Positions 53,059 to 61,404 of a DNA stretch of 64,000 nucleotides are shown here, one piece after another; within the stretch, counting starts at the first letter, position 1, and every line of letters begins with the position of its first letter. The notes under the pieces were generated by a model. The model was not told where the DNA came from. It did no database searches and saw only the letters and a program-made list of their open reading frames with translations. The stretch spans positions 806,001 through 870,000 of the forward strand of contig NZ_BAAAZR010000001.1 in the NCBI RefSeq assembly GCF_039537005.1. Reading direction: 5' to 3'. The DNA is from Sphaerisporangium flaviroseum (GTDB lineage Bacteria; Actinomycetota; Actinomycetes; Streptosporangiales; Streptosporangiaceae). Made by a program: the position numbers and the translations under genes.

Positions 53059-53453
53059 CCCCCACCAAAAGGATCTTTAGTCCTTCTGGAAGGGCTCGCT
53101 AGCGCAAGCAGTATCAACTTCTCGGGACCCTCGCAACCGAACCCACGCATCGTGGGCAACTCTTCGAAGACGCGTTCGAATTTGTTGCGGTGTCCAGTGC
53201 GAGTCCATCCTGTCGGCTCGCCTTCCAGCACCAGATCGTCGGGCGGTCGCCTGCGGTGCGACACCGCCGTCTCGGGGCAAGCGTGACCGCGGCGCGGCGG
53301 GCGGCGTCGGTGTCAGGCTCCGGGGAGCCGCATGGCTGGCGCTTGTACGAAAAACGTGTCGATGTTATGCATTTGCTACCTCTGTCAGGTGATGTCGGGG
53401 ATGCTGTTGAGTCGAACTGCGAGCACGTCCGATCGCGTCCTCCGGGAGTGACG
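53059..53453. other. Gap upstream of the GH2 gene
   Basis: 395 bp without a convincing gene, of lower GC around 53340-53400. Candidate promoter for GH2: TTGTAC (53343-53348) and TATGCA (53366-53371), exactly 17 bp apart, about 80 bp before the start. The frame upstream of ATG 53454 is open but reads as non-coding. Confidence 0.4.
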
Positions 53454-56400
53454 ATGTCCCAGCGGTCCAGGCCTGTGGTGAAGTCCGGCGGGTGTGTCGT
53501 CACCCTCCTGGCGCTTCTGTCCTTCTTCCTGGTGGCGCCGTCGGCTTCGGCCACCGGTAGCCCTGACCTCGCCGGGTCCTCGGGCACGGTCACCGCGCCG
53601 GTCCCCCCGGATGGCGGTCCGGCCACCGCCGAGGACGTCTACCGGTACCTGGAAGATCCGCAGATGGTGGGCGAGGGGCAGGAGCCGCCGCACACCCTGC
53701 TGCGCCCGTACGCCGACGCGCGCGGCGCGGCCGGAGACATCGCCCAGCACAGTGCGCGCTCCCCGTGGATCGCCTCCCTCGACGGCGACTGGCGGCTCAA
53801 AATCGCCGACCGGCCGGAGGAGGTGCCCGAGGGCTTCCACACCGCCGGATTCGACGTCTCACGCTGGCCGAAGGCCACGGTGCCGCACACTTGGCAGTCG
53901 GACTTCATCGACCACCCGATGTTCCGGAACATCCCGGAGGAGATCTGGCCGGACGACCCGCCCAAGATTCCCCGTGACGTCAACCCCACCGGGGCCTACG
54001 TGCGCGATTTCGACGTGGCGAGGACGTGGTCCGGCCAGCGGGTGTTCCTGCGCTTCGAAGGCGTCACCAGCGGCTACTTCGTCTGGATCAACGGCCGCTA
54101 CATCGGGTACGACCAGGGCGGGTACACGCCTGCGGAGTTCGACGTGACCGACGCGGTGCGCGAGGGGTCGAACCGGGTGGCCGTCCAGGTGCACCGCTGG
54201 GGCTCGGGCTCCTACCTGGAGGACGTCGACCAGTGGCGCTACAGCGGGATCTTCCGCGAGGTCTGGCTGTACGCCACCCCGCAGACGCGGCTGAGCGACG
54301 CCTACGTCACCACCGACCTGGACGCCCGGTACGAGAACGCGACGCTGACCGCGCGGGTGGACCTCGCGCGCGCCGCCGCCGACGCGCCCGGCCGCTACAC
54401 CGTCCGCGGCACGCTGATGGACGCGCGAGGGACGAAGGTCACCACCGTCTCCGAGCAGGTCGAGGTCACCGGCGCGACCGCGCGTGCGACGCTCACCACC
54501 CAGGTGGCCGGCCCGGCGAAATGGAGCGCGGACGCCCCCAACCTGTACGCCCTGGTGCTCGAACTGCTCGGCCCGGACGGCAAGGTGCTGCACACCACGG
54601 CGGAGGCGGTCGGCTTCCGCGAGGTCGAGGTACGCGACCGGCAGATCCTCGTCAACGGGGCACGGATCCTGATCAAGGGCACCAACAGGGCCGAGACCGA
54701 CCCCGACACCGGCCGGCACCTGACGCGCGACGCTCAGCGCCGCGACGTGGAGTTGATGAAGAGCCTGCACATCAACGCCGTCCGCACGTCGCACTACCCG
54801 TCCGACCCGTACTTGTACGACCTGGCGGACCGGCAGGGGCTGTGGATCGCCGACGAGGTCGACATCGAGACCCACGCCCACGAGTCGTGCCCGCGCGTGT
54901 GCCTGGCCGACAAGCCGGAATGGCAGGCCGCCTTCGCCGATCGGTTCGGCGCGATGGTGGCCCGCGACAGGAACCACCCGAGCGTCATCATCTGGGACAC
55001 CGGCAACGAGGCGGGCCTGGGCGCCGCGCACTACGCGATGGCGACGTGGGCCGACGCCAACGAGCCGACCAGGCTGCTCTACCACCAGTCCAACAGCCCC
55101 AACGGCGACGCGCCCTACGCGGACGTGTGGGGCCCTCGCTACCCGACGCCGGGCTACGTGGAGTCCATCGGTACGACCACGAACCGCCCGGTCGTGTTCG
55201 GCGAGTACGCCCACGCGATGGGCAACGGCCTCGGCAACTTCGACCGGTTCTGGGATCTGATCCGCCGCTACCCGGCGCTGCAGGGCGGCTTCATCTGGGA
55301 CTGGGCGGAGGCGAACCTGCGCCAGCCGCTGGTGTTCACCCCTGACTCCTCCCGCAACCACGTCCAGGCGTTCCTCGTGGGCAAGCCGGGTACCGCGCAG
55401 GGCCGTCGCGGCCAGGCCGTGGACCTGTCCAGCCTCGACGACTTCGTCAACGTGTTCAGGGACCGCAGGCTGGACATCACCGGCACCGCCGTGACCCTGG
55501 ACGCCTGGGTCCAGCCGGGCCGGTGGGCCGGCAGCTTCCCCATCGTCACCAAGGGGCGCGGCTACGCGCTGCAGATGCGCGACGAGCGGACGCTGGAGTT
55601 CGGCGTCACCGCGGACGGCGGCTGGGCGGCGACCGGCGCGCCCGTTCCGGACGACTGGTACGGCTCCTGGCACCGGGTCACCGGCGTCTACGACGGCGCC
55701 GCGCTGCGGCTGTTCATCGACGGCTCGCAGGTCGCCACCGCGGCGCGGTCCGGCGCGCTGGATCCCGGCCTCTACGAGGTGAACATCGGGCGCAACGCCG
55801 AGACCCAGCAGGACAACTACGGGGGTGGCCGCCTCGGCCGCGGCGTGGTCGACGACGTGCGGGTGTACGCGACCGCATTGCCCGCCGACACGCTGGCGGC
55901 CGGCGCCGACCCCGCGCGCGAGGCGGTGCTGGCGCTGGACTTCGACCGCTTCGAGCGGCGCGGTGACTTCCTCAGCCTCGGGCTGAGCCTGTCCGGGACG
56001 GACGGGCTGGTCGGCTCGGACCGCTACCTGCAGCCGGAGACGGTCGAGATGGCCTGGGCGCACGCCCCCGTACGCTTCACCTCCGCCGATCCGGCGACCG
56101 GCAGGGTGCGGGTGACCAACGAGCAGCCGGCCGGGGCGCTGGAGGTGAAGGTGCGCTGGTCCCTGGAGGAGGCCGGGCGCACGCTGCGATCGGGGACCCG
56201 TGAGCTGCGACTCGGCCCGTCCGAGAGCGTGGACCTGGACCTCGGGGCCGCACCCGCGAACCCTCAGGACCGCCAGCGGTGGCTGAGGGTCGAGGCGCTT
56301 CCCGTCAAGCCGTCGGCGTGGGCGCCCAAGGGCTGGCGCTACGGCTGGAACCAGTTCGCCGTCGGAGGGCGGGTCGTACCCGGCGTCCTGCCGCCGGCCG

Positions 56401-58121
56401 GCGACGACGCGGCCCCGAGCTCGCGTCGCGACGGTGACGTCGTCGTCGTGTCGGGCAAGGGATGGACCTACCGGTTCGACACCAAGGCCGGAACGCTCAC
56501 GTCGATGGACTCCGGCGGGCGCAAGCTGCTGCACGCCGGTCCCCGGCTGGACGCCTACCGCCCGCCCACCAGCAACGAGACCTACGACTGGGGCACCGCC
56601 GACCGTGTGATCTGGCACCGGCTTGGCCTCGACCGCCTGCGCACCGAGGTGACCGGCGTGGAGACCTCCACCTCTGGCGGTGCCGTGGTCGTCGAGGTCC
56701 GCAGCACGGTCGCCGGTCAGGGAACCGCCGACCGGCTGTCGTTCGAGCAGACCATGACCTACGGCGTCGACGCCCAGGGCACGATCACGTTGCGGCACCG
56801 GGTCGTGCCGCACGGCTCGGGGCTGGGCGCCCTGCCCTACCTGCCTCGCATGGGCGTGCAGCTCCAGGTGCCCGGCTCCATGCGGCAGCTCGCCTGGTAC
56901 GGGCGCGGTCCCCACGAGACGTACAACGACCGGCACAGCGGCGCCTTCACCGGTGTCTGGCGCAGCGACGTCGATAAGGAGTACGTCCGGTACTCGCGCC
57001 CGCAGGCGTACGGCAACCACACCGGCGCCCGCTGGGCGACGATGAACGACGGCCGCGACGCGGGGCTGCTCGTCGGGCGCACCGACGGCGACCTCGACGT
57101 CAGCGTCACGCCGTACGACGAGCTCGACCGTGCCGAGTACGACTTCCAGCTACCGCTGGTGCGCAACGACGGCTGGGTCACCCTGCACGCGGCGGTGGGC
57201 GAGACGGGCATGGGCGAGACGCCCAACTCCGTGCTCGACGAGTTCCGCGTCCCGGCCACGCGGGCCCACGACTACACGCTCACCCTTCGGCCGCTCACCG
57301 GCAAGGAGATCCGCGCGGGTGGCGTCCCCGACTCGCAGGCGGCGGCGCCGTGCCCGCCGGACGTGACGGTGACCGGCGACGGGAGCGTCGAGCCCGGTCG
57401 GCCCGAGCAGGTGACCGTCACCGTCTCCGCCCGCTGCGCGGACGGGCTGCGGGACGCGAAGGCCGTACTGGCGGCGCCGCCGGGCTGGACCGTGACCCCG
57501 GCCACCGCCGACCTCGGTCCCGTGGCCCAGGGCACGCCGGTCGAGGCGGTCTTCTCCGTCACCCCGCCGGCGGACACGGACTACGGCGACTACGACCTCA
57601 CCGCCACGGTCACCGCGACCTCGGCGGGCCACCCGGTCAGCGTCCGGGCCGTGACATCGGTGCGCGCGCCGTTGCCGGCGGGCGACCGGTGGGTCAGCGA
57701 CCTGGAGTTCACCGCGACGGAGAACGGCTGGGGACCGGTGGAACGCGACCAGAGCAACGGCGAGCAGGCCGCCGGTGACGGCAGGAGGCTGAGCATCGGC
57801 GGCACGACCTACGAGAAGGGCATCGGCGCGCACGCGACGTCGCGGGTGGCCGTCGGACTCGGTAGCCGGTGCACGTCGTTCCGCGCGGACGTGGGCGTCG
57901 ACGACGAGATGGGCGCGAGCGGCTCCGTCGCCTTCGAGGTGTGGGTCGACGGGGAGAGACGCGCCTCGACGGGAGTGCTCACCGGCGCCGGGGGCGCGCA
58001 GTCGCTGTCGGTGAACGTCACGGGTGGCGAGCTGCTGGAGTTGAAGGTCACCGACGGAGGCGACGGCATCGGAGCCGACCACGGTGACTGGGGCGGCGCC
58101 CGCCTGGCCTGCTCCTCATGA
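53454..58121 (+). CDS. Secreted GH2 beta-galactosidase with LamG insertion, NEW3 and NPCBM modules
   Basis: 1555-aa exported enzyme. Signal peptide about 1-34; LacZ-like sugar-binding and Ig-like domains (about 80-390); TIM barrel with acid/base E519 (IIWDTGNEAGLG) and nucleophile E584 (VVFGEYAHAMGNG). A LamG/concanavalin-like domain (about 650-830) is inserted between barrel and the later LacZ domains; then the LacZ 'small chain' domain (about 1000-1290, ending near RPLTGKEIR), a NEW3 domain (about 1300-1400) and a C-terminal NPCBM (about 1410-1555, EKGIGAHATSRVAVGL). Probably trims galactan or arabinogalactan side chains outside the cell. GGGAG precedes ATG 53454. It stands alone. Confidence 0.92.
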   Translation: MSQRSRPVVKSGGCVVTLLALLSFFLVAPSASATGSPDLAGSSGTVTAPVPPDGGPATAEDVYRYLEDPQMVGEGQEPPHTLLRPYADARGAAGDIAQHSARSPWIASLDGDWRLKIADRPEEVPEGFHTAGFDVSRWPKATVPHTWQSDFIDHPMFRNIPEEIWPDDPPKIPRDVNPTGAYVRDFDVARTWSGQRVFLRFEGVTSGYFVWINGRYIGYDQGGYTPAEFDVTDAVREGSNRVAVQVHRWGSGSYLEDVDQWRYSGIFREVWLYATPQTRLSDAYVTTDLDARYENATLTARVDLARAAADAPGRYTVRGTLMDARGTKVTTVSEQVEVTGATARATLTTQVAGPAKWSADAPNLYALVLELLGPDGKVLHTTAEAVGFREVEVRDRQILVNGARILIKGTNRAETDPDTGRHLTRDAQRRDVELMKSLHINAVRTSHYPSDPYLYDLADRQGLWIADEVDIETHAHESCPRVCLADKPEWQAAFADRFGAMVARDRNHPSVIIWDTGNEAGLGAAHYAMATWADANEPTRLLYHQSNSPNGDAPYADVWGPRYPTPGYVESIGTTTNRPVVFGEYAHAMGNGLGNFDRFWDLIRRYPALQGGFIWDWAEANLRQPLVFTPDSSRNHVQAFLVGKPGTAQGRRGQAVDLSSLDDFVNVFRDRRLDITGTAVTLDAWVQPGRWAGSFPIVTKGRGYALQMRDERTLEFGVTADGGWAATGAPVPDDWYGSWHRVTGVYDGAALRLFIDGSQVATAARSGALDPGLYEVNIGRNAETQQDNYGGGRLGRGVVDDVRVYATALPADTLAAGADPAREAVLALDFDRFERRGDFLSLGLSLSGTDGLVGSDRYLQPETVEMAWAHAPVRFTSADPATGRVRVTNEQPAGALEVKVRWSLEEAGRTLRSGTRELRLGPSESVDLDLGAAPANPQDRQRWLRVEALPVKPSAWAPKGWRYGWNQFAVGGRVVPGVLPPAGDDAAPSSRRDGDVVVVSGKGWTYRFDTKAGTLTSMDSGGRKLLHAGPRLDAYRPPTSNETYDWGTADRVIWHRLGLDRLRTEVTGVETSTSGGAVVVEVRSTVAGQGTADRLSFEQTMTYGVDAQGTITLRHRVVPHGSGLGALPYLPRMGVQLQVPGSMRQLAWYGRGPHETYNDRHSGAFTGVWRSDVDKEYVRYSRPQAYGNHTGARWATMNDGRDAGLLVGRTDGDLDVSVTPYDELDRAEYDFQLPLVRNDGWVTLHAAVGETGMGETPNSVLDEFRVPATRAHDYTLTLRPLTGKEIRAGGVPDSQAAAPCPPDVTVTGDGSVEPGRPEQVTVTVSARCADGLRDAKAVLAAPPGWTVTPATADLGPVAQGTPVEAVFSVTPPADTDYGDYDLTATVTATSAGHPVSVRAVTSVRAPLPAGDRWVSDLEFTATENGWGPVERDQSNGEQAAGDGRRLSIGGTTYEKGIGAHATSRVAVGLGSRCTSFRADVGVDDEMGASGSVAFEVWVDGERRASTGVLTGAGGAQSLSVNVTGGELLELKVTDGGDGIGADHGDWGGARLACSS

Positions 58122-58248
58122 GACCTCTCGGCCTGCCGGCGGAGGCCCGTGGTGTCTCTTGTACGACATCCTCGGCATCGGCCAGGGAGCCGAGGAGCCG
58201 GTACGCGAGATCGGGCGAGCACGCCTGGCCGGCCGGTGGGCCGGTCGC

Positions 58249-59040
58249 TCAGGCGGCGGCGCGCTCGGACACCTGGGGGAGGGCACGCCGCCTGCGGGTG
58301 ACGACCGGGCGGGCACGCTCGCGCAGGATGGTCTTGAGCACGCGCCAGCCGTCCCGTACGGCGTGCAGGTTGCTGGTGCCGTGAATGCGACAGCGCTCGT
58401 GGCTGGGGATCTCGTGGATGATCAGGCCGGCCTGGGCGGCCCGGATGTTCATCAGGGTCTCGACCTCGAAACCGTCGCAGTCGAGGGCGAGAGCGTCGAG
58501 GTGACGGGACCAGAACGCGTTGTACCCGTAGCAGAGGTCGGTGTAGCGGGTGCCGTACAGCAGGTTGGTCAGCGTGGTCAGCACCGTGTTGCCCAGCGAG
58601 CGGGTGACGCTGATGTCGTCGGAGCCGGCGCCGGAGGAGAAACGCGAGCCCTTGGCGAAGTCCGCACCGCCGACCAGCGCGGACACGAAGCGGATGATCT
58701 CACGCCCGTCCGTGGAGCCGTCGGCGTCGATCATGACGATGATGTCGCCGGTCGCGGCGGCGAAGCCCTCCGAGAGCGCGTTGCCCTTGCCCCGGCCGGT
58801 CTGCGTGACGACGCGCAGTCCTGGGCGCAGCGACCTGGCGACGGACACCGTCTCGTCGGTGGAGTTGCCGTCGACCAGGACAACCTCGTCCACCCAGTAC
58901 GGGAGGGTGGCGAACACGTGGGGCAGGTTCTCCGCCTCGTTCATGGCGGGAACCACGACGCTGACCGTGGCCCCGATGGCCAGGTCGTCATTGACCCGAG
59001 TGAACTTGCCCTTGGGCGCGATGATTCCGTACGTCGTCAT
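58249..59040 (-). CDS. Glycosyltransferase family 2 (polyprenyl-phosphate type)
   Basis: 263-aa GT-A enzyme with VSVVVPAMNEAENLPHVF, DEVVLVDGNSTDETV and the DXD site VMIDADGSTDG, then RGKGNALSEGFAAATGD and KGSRFSSGAGSDD. This matches dolichol/polyprenyl-phosphate sugar transferases or glucosyl-3-phosphoglycerate-synthase-like GT2 proteins; no C-terminal TM helices, so it acts at the cytoplasmic face. ATG 59040 is used; GTG at 59091 would add 17 residues (neither has an ideal ribosome site). It converges on GH2. Confidence 0.85.
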   Translation of the reverse strand: MTTYGIIAPKGKFTRVNDDLAIGATVSVVVPAMNEAENLPHVFATLPYWVDEVVLVDGNSTDETVSVARSLRPGLRVVTQTGRGKGNALSEGFAAATGDIIVMIDADGSTDGREIIRFVSALVGGADFAKGSRFSSGAGSDDISVTRSLGNTVLTTLTNLLYGTRYTDLCYGYNAFWSRHLDALALDCDGFEVETLMNIRAAQAGLIIHEIPSHERCRIHGTSNLHAVRDGWRVLKTILRERARPVVTRRRRALPQVSERAAA

Positions 59041-59216
59041 GCTCCCATCTTGGTCAACCCTGCCTGCAAGCCACTTGAAAGCTCCTTGCACGCTCTAGAT
59101 CATTCGGTCTGGTCGGAGGCATGACGCCTGGTGGACCCGGCTTGGGGGGTGGGTGCGGTGGCTCGTCGGGGTGGGTGGGGTCGGGGCGGGGTTGGAGTGG
59201 TTGATCAACCTGTGTT

Positions 59217-59272
59217 GGCCCTCCCGGCACCCGTTTGATTGGGGTGCCCGGTTGATGCCCACCCGGGTGGGG
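59217..59272 (+). repeat. REP-like dispersed element, copy D
   Basis: Core CCGGCACCCGTTTGATTGGG, then TGCCCGGTTGATGCCCACCC and GGGTGGG. Part of the first unit of the 318-bp duplication. Confidence 0.8.
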
Positions 59273-59532
59273 GTCGATTTGGAGGCGGGAGTGGGGGGCT
59301 TCCGGAGCAAGGGGGGCCTGGTTTCACGGGTGGAGGAGTCCTGCGCGGTCATGGACAGGGACTGTGTTTTCGGGTCGGAGAAGTTCTGCGCGGTCATGGG
59401 GGAGGAGCGGTGCCGTCGCGGAGGGTTGTGCTGTCGTAGGTGGAGGTGTTCTGCGTGCTGGATGGGGATTGGTGCCATGGCTCGTGGGGGTGGTTTCGGG
59501 GCAGGGTTGGAGTGGTTGATCGATCGGTGGAC

Positions 59533-59588
59533 GCCCTCCCGGCACCCGTTTGATCGGGGTACCCGGTTGATGCCCACCCGGGTGGGGG
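59533..59588 (+). repeat. REP-like dispersed element, copy E
   Basis: Core CCGGCACCCGTTTGATCGGG, then GTACCCGGTTGATGCCCACC and CGGGTGGG. Second unit of the duplication. Confidence 0.8.
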
Positions 59589-59738
59589 TCGATTTGGAGG
59601 CGGGAGTGGGGGGCTTCCGGAGCAAGGGGAGGCCGAGTCTTCGCGGGCGGAGTAGTCCCGCGCTGTCACGGACAAGGACTGCGTCTTTGGGACAAAGCAA
59701 ATTTGCGCCCTCACGGACCGGGACTGCGATTGATCCCA

Positions 59739-59790
59739 ACCGGGGTGGGCGACACCCGGGTACCCCGATCAAATGGGTGCCGGGAGGGCC
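59739..59790 (-). repeat. REP-like dispersed element, copy F (inverted)
   Basis: Reverse complement of the core: GTACCCCGATCAAATGGGTG followed by CCGGGAGGGCC, led by CGGGGTGGGCGACACCCGG. Faces copy E about 150 bp away, so the two could pair in a long cruciform. Confidence 0.8.
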
Positions 59791-59924
59791 TCTCGCTGTT
59801 CGATCAAACACTCAGACCATGCTCCGATGCCACCCACCCCAGGCGCCAAAACATCGATCCTCACCCTAAGAAAGCCCGCCAGAGCCCCCTCGTCCAGGAA
59901 GGTCCACAGCATGCCTGGTCCACC

Positions 59925-60118
59925 GGCGACCCCGGTTTGCCTAACCACCGGCAACCCCGGCTTGCCTCTTTCGCCGGCGACCTCGGCCCGCCTAACCACC
60001 GGCGACTTGCCTCTTCGCCGGTGACCCCGGCTTGCCTCTTCACCGGCGACCCCGGGCTGCCTGACCACCGGTGGGCCTGGCTTCCCCCGTTCGCCGGTGA
60101 CCCCGACGTGCCTGGTCG
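59925..60118. repeat. Degenerate repeats of CCGGCGACC/CCGGTGACC type
   Basis: About eight imperfect units of 20-30 bp built from ACCACCGG, CGACCCCGG and TTGCCTCTT blocks. They would read as repeated LPVV/VTGEEAS-like peptides in some frames but show no start site or codon bias of a gene. Confidence 0.65.
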
Positions 60119-60131
60119 TAGATGGTCCTTG

Positions 60132-60182
60132 ACCCGGGTGGGCGTCAACCGGGTACCCGGATCAAACGGGTGCCGGGAGGGC
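60132..60182 (-). repeat. REP-like dispersed element, copy G (inverted)
   Basis: GTACCCGGATCAAACGGGTG followed by CCGGGAGGGCC, led by ACCCGGGTGGGCGTCAACCG. Same orientation as copy F. Confidence 0.8.
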
Positions 60183-60332
60183 CTCCACAGATAGATCAAC
60201 ACCCGGACGTGCCTCGGTCACCACCGCGCCGGATCAGCACCGATGCCACCCAGCAGAAACCACCATGACTCACCGTCCCACGCTCCCACTCGGGTGGTTC
60301 CCTCCCAGCAGACCACAGCCAGCGGGGTCCCA

Positions 60333-60485
60333 GCCGATCGAAGACGTCGTCCGCAGGAAGCCGATCGAAGACGTCGTCCACAGGGAGCCGATCAGAGATG
60401 TCGTCCGCAGGAAGCCAAAGATGCCAAAGATGCCAAAGATGTCGTCCATAGCAAGCTGATCGAAGACGTCGTCCACAGGAAGGGG
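60333..60485. repeat. 27-bp tandem repeat
   Basis: GCCGATCGAAGACGTCGTCC is repeated at 60336, 60360 and (changed) 60387, with a further copy near 60449; between them AAAGATGCC is repeated three times. AT content is higher than around it. It ends 45 bp before the CPBP gene. Confidence 0.75.
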
Positions 60486-60528
60486 TCTCGGCGTTCCGCT
60501 CCCACGGTGCGGGTCTACGCTGCGGGGC

Positions 60529-61317
60529 ATGCGTGACTCCCGGCCCCTCCCCACCGTCGACACGCGGGCGTTCACCCCCCGGCTCATGAGCGCCGAGATC
60601 ATCGTCGTCTTCGCCGTGTCCCTCGGGGCGAGTGCCCTGCGGTCGCTCGTCTCTCTTGTTGGCTCGCTGACCGCTCCCAAGGCGCTGAGTGGTCAGCACG
60701 CGGTTCTCGTCGGCTCGATGTCGCCCGGGCGGCCCTGGCTCGATCTCACGTATCAGGTGGTCGATCTGGCGGTCGGCGTGGCGCCCGTCGCCTTGGTGGC
60801 CTACCTCCTCGCCAGATCCGGCGAGTCGATGCGCACCATCGGTGTCGATGTGCGCCGGCCGGGGCCTGACCTGCTGCGAGGGGCGCTGCTCGCAGCCGTG
60901 GTGGGGGGCACCGGGCTGGCCTTCTATCTCGCGGCTTTCCAGGCGGGCGTCAACCTCGACGTCGTTCCCGACCGGCTTCCCGACACGTGGTGGCGGGTTC
61001 CCGTCCTGCTCCTGTCCGCCTTGCAGAACGGCGTGCTGGAAGAGGTGATCGTCAGCGGCTATCTCCTGCACCGGCTGGGCCAGCTGGGCTGGACGCCGTG
61101 GCGGGCGGTGGTCATGTCGGCGCAGCTCCGTGGTTCCTACCACCTGTACCAGGGTTTCGGCGGTTTCATCGGCAACGTGGTGATGGGCCTGCTGTTCGGG
61201 CGCCTCTACCAGCGGTGGGGCCGCGCGATGCCGCTGGTCGTCGCACACACGCTGATCGACGCCGTCGCCTTCGTCGGGTACGGAATGCTGCGTGGCCGGG
61301 TGACGTGGCTGCCATGA
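60529..61317 (+). CDS. CPBP-family intramembrane protease
   Basis: 262-aa membrane protein with seven or eight hydrophobic segments and the CPBP (Abi/Rce1-like) motifs: NGVLEEVIVSGYLLHRL (the di-Glu motif, with Ser where most members have Arg in EExxxR), RGSYHLYQGFGGF with the second-motif His, and VVAHTLIDAVAFV with the third-motif His. It may process membrane proteins or peptides; no substrate gene is adjacent. A TACGCT at 60515-60520, 8 bp before ATG 60529, and the lack of a ribosome site suggest a leaderless mRNA. Confidence 0.88.
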   Translation: MRDSRPLPTVDTRAFTPRLMSAEIIVVFAVSLGASALRSLVSLVGSLTAPKALSGQHAVLVGSMSPGRPWLDLTYQVVDLAVGVAPVALVAYLLARSGESMRTIGVDVRRPGPDLLRGALLAAVVGGTGLAFYLAAFQAGVNLDVVPDRLPDTWWRVPVLLLSALQNGVLEEVIVSGYLLHRLGQLGWTPWRAVVMSAQLRGSYHLYQGFGGFIGNVVMGLLFGRLYQRWGRAMPLVVAHTLIDAVAFVGYGMLRGRVTWLP

Positions 61318-61404
61318 CGGGTTCTTCCGCTGATTCCGGATGGTTACCCTCATCGCCCCCTGTCGGTCCCTCAAACAGGCGAGACCGATGGGTACCGTAG
61401 GATC

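Larger units (their letters stand above)
59153..59740. repeat. 318-bp imperfect tandem duplication
   Basis: GGTGCGGTGGCTCGT at 59153 recurs as GGTGCCATGGCTCGT at 59471. The following 160 bp (with GGGTTGGAGTGGTTGATC, REP-like core and GATTTGGAGGCGGGAGTGGG) are about 90 percent alike, and similarity continues more weakly through GCGGTCATGGACAGGGACTG-type blocks. Confidence 0.8.
59041..60528. other. 1.5-kb gene-free repeat region
   Basis: No credible gene on either strand. It contains a 318-bp tandem duplication, four REP-like copies (two on each strand, facing each other), a run of degenerate CCGGCGACC repeats and a 27-bp tandem repeat, listed separately. Long frames crossing it are all products of repeats. 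It may be a transcription buffer between the converging/diverging units or a recombination-prone spot. Confidence 0.65.

Noticed and set aside
53077..53280. Minus-strand frames before GH2
   Set aside because: No start site or family likeness; several frames overlap and the region looks like a leader or promoter.
53859..57020. 1053-codon open frame opposite GH2
   Set aside because: Mirror of third-position GC bias; no start signal, no recognisable domain.
59153..60202. Open frames of 66-238 codons on both strands
   Set aside because: They consist of the REP-like and duplicated blocks, repeat themselves in several frames and have no ribosome site.
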